Assembly: GCA_021797055.1 (NCBI GenBank)
Contig: JAKAAI010000101.1
Location: forward strand, 1 to 6,471
Direction of reading: 5' to 3'
DNA from: Thermoplasmata archaeon
Lineage (GTDB): Archaea > Thermoplasmatota > Thermoplasmata > Thermoplasmatales > Thermoplasmataceae
Length of the DNA: 6,471 nt
Each line of letters opens with the position of its first letter. Positions within the stretch are counted from its first letter, which is position 1. The notes below the pieces were generated by a model. It was not told where the DNA came from. It saw nothing but the letters and a program-made list of their open reading frames with translations, and ran no database searches. The position numbers and the translations under genes are program-made. Shown piece after piece: positions 6,146-6,471 of this stretch.

Positions 6146-6471
6146 CTAATCCATACCGAGTGCTTTTTTGTAAACATTGAGTGTGTTTTCTCCCATTTGT
6201 TTTATTGAATATCTTTGTGTGTATTTAATCAGGTCTGTTGAACTTTTTTTATTTCTAAGAGAAGCATCAATGGCATTGATGACCTCTTCGGGTTCAAGAG
6301 AAGTATAGCTTGCCATATCCCCAAGGGTCTCATGAAACAATGGCAAACTATTTACAAGCACGTTGGTACCACAGGCCATAGCCTCAACGGTTGGCGATGC
6401 GAATCCTTCAGCCTCAGATAGATGTACAAGGAGATCAGATGTCGAATAATAGCGCCTGAGGAGAACATTAT
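6146..6471 (-). CDS. Family 4 glycosyltransferase (GT-B fold), C-terminal part
   Basis: Partial gene: the stop TAG is at 6146-6148 and the frame stays open to the right edge, giving 107 complete residues of a protein that is usually 350-400 long. The visible part is the donor-binding end of a retaining GT-B enzyme. 'EGFASPTVEAMACGT' holds the E-x7-E pair (residues 21 and 29 of the fragment) that contacts the nucleotide sugar, and 'LLVHLSEAEGF' and 'FHETLGDMASY' match the flanking family pattern. The start codon lies outside the window; an internal ATG at 6377-6379 is not the start because the conserved motif continues upstream of it. The role is inferred to be transfer of a sugar in surface-glycan assembly, beside the GT2 and epimerase genes on the opposite strand. 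Its 3' end is one base from that of the GT2 gene. Confidence 0.9.
   Translation of the reverse strand, partial: NVLLRRYYSTSDLLVHLSEAEGFASPTVEAMACGTNVLVNSLPLFHETLGDMASYTSLEPEEVINAIDASLRNKKSSTDLIKYTQRYSIKQMGENTLNVYKKALGMD
6164..6169 (+). terminator. Oligo-T terminator candidate for the GT2 gene
   Basis: A run of six T begins 20 bases after the GT2 stop codon, a plausible archaeal oligo-T terminator. A second run of seven T follows at 6244-6250. Both lie within the opposing GT4 gene, where they correspond to lysine codons, so they may be incidental. Confidence 0.35.

Noticed and set aside
6284..6301. CTTCGGGTTCAAGAGAAG, resembling a tRNA T-arm (GGTTCAA loop)
   Set aside because: It lies inside the GT4 coding sequence, encoding the 'SLEPEE' region on the minus strand, and no acceptor stem, anticodon arm or D-arm is nearby.

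Overview
The window looks like chromosomal DNA of an archaeon, most likely an acidophilic euryarchaeote of the Thermoplasmata. Three things point there. Genes are preceded by AT-rich TATA-like boxes about 25-30 bases upstream of the start codon, with no clear Shine-Dalgarno sequence, as expected for leaderless transcripts. Arginine is mostly AGA/AGG and ATA is common for isoleucine. The secreted protein has a domain order (DUF2341-like, lectin-like, then an 'F-T-x-SG-x-PS' beta domain) that I associate with Thermoplasmata and other archaeal surface proteins. The lineage is inferred; no rRNA or other marker gene is present.

Layout, left to right: (1) the 3' part of a zinc-dependent methionine-synthase-family methyltransferase gene (+, runs off the left edge); (2) a secreted, membrane-anchored, cysteine-containing surface protein with 20 N-glycosylation sequons (+); (3) convergent with it and overlapping by 4 bases, an unrecognised membrane protein with a ~175-residue soluble N-terminal region and about six membrane helices (-); (4) a ~450-base divergent intergenic region holding both outward promoters and possibly one tiny ORF; (5) an NAD-dependent sugar epimerase/dehydratase of the extended SDR family (+); (6) a GT2 glycosyltransferase (+); (7) convergent with it, one base apart, the C-terminal end of a GT4 glycosyltransferase (-, runs off the right edge).

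The right third (4328-6471) reads as the edge of a glycan-assembly locus: a nucleotide-sugar-modifying enzyme and two glycosyltransferases of different folds. Such loci in archaea build N-glycans or surface polysaccharides. A heavily sequon-loaded surface protein lies about 1.8 kb away, so a supplier-acceptor relation is attractive, but it rests only on proximity. I see no CRISPR array, tRNA, rRNA, insertion sequence, att site or defence system. The least explained item is the membrane protein at 2550-3878.
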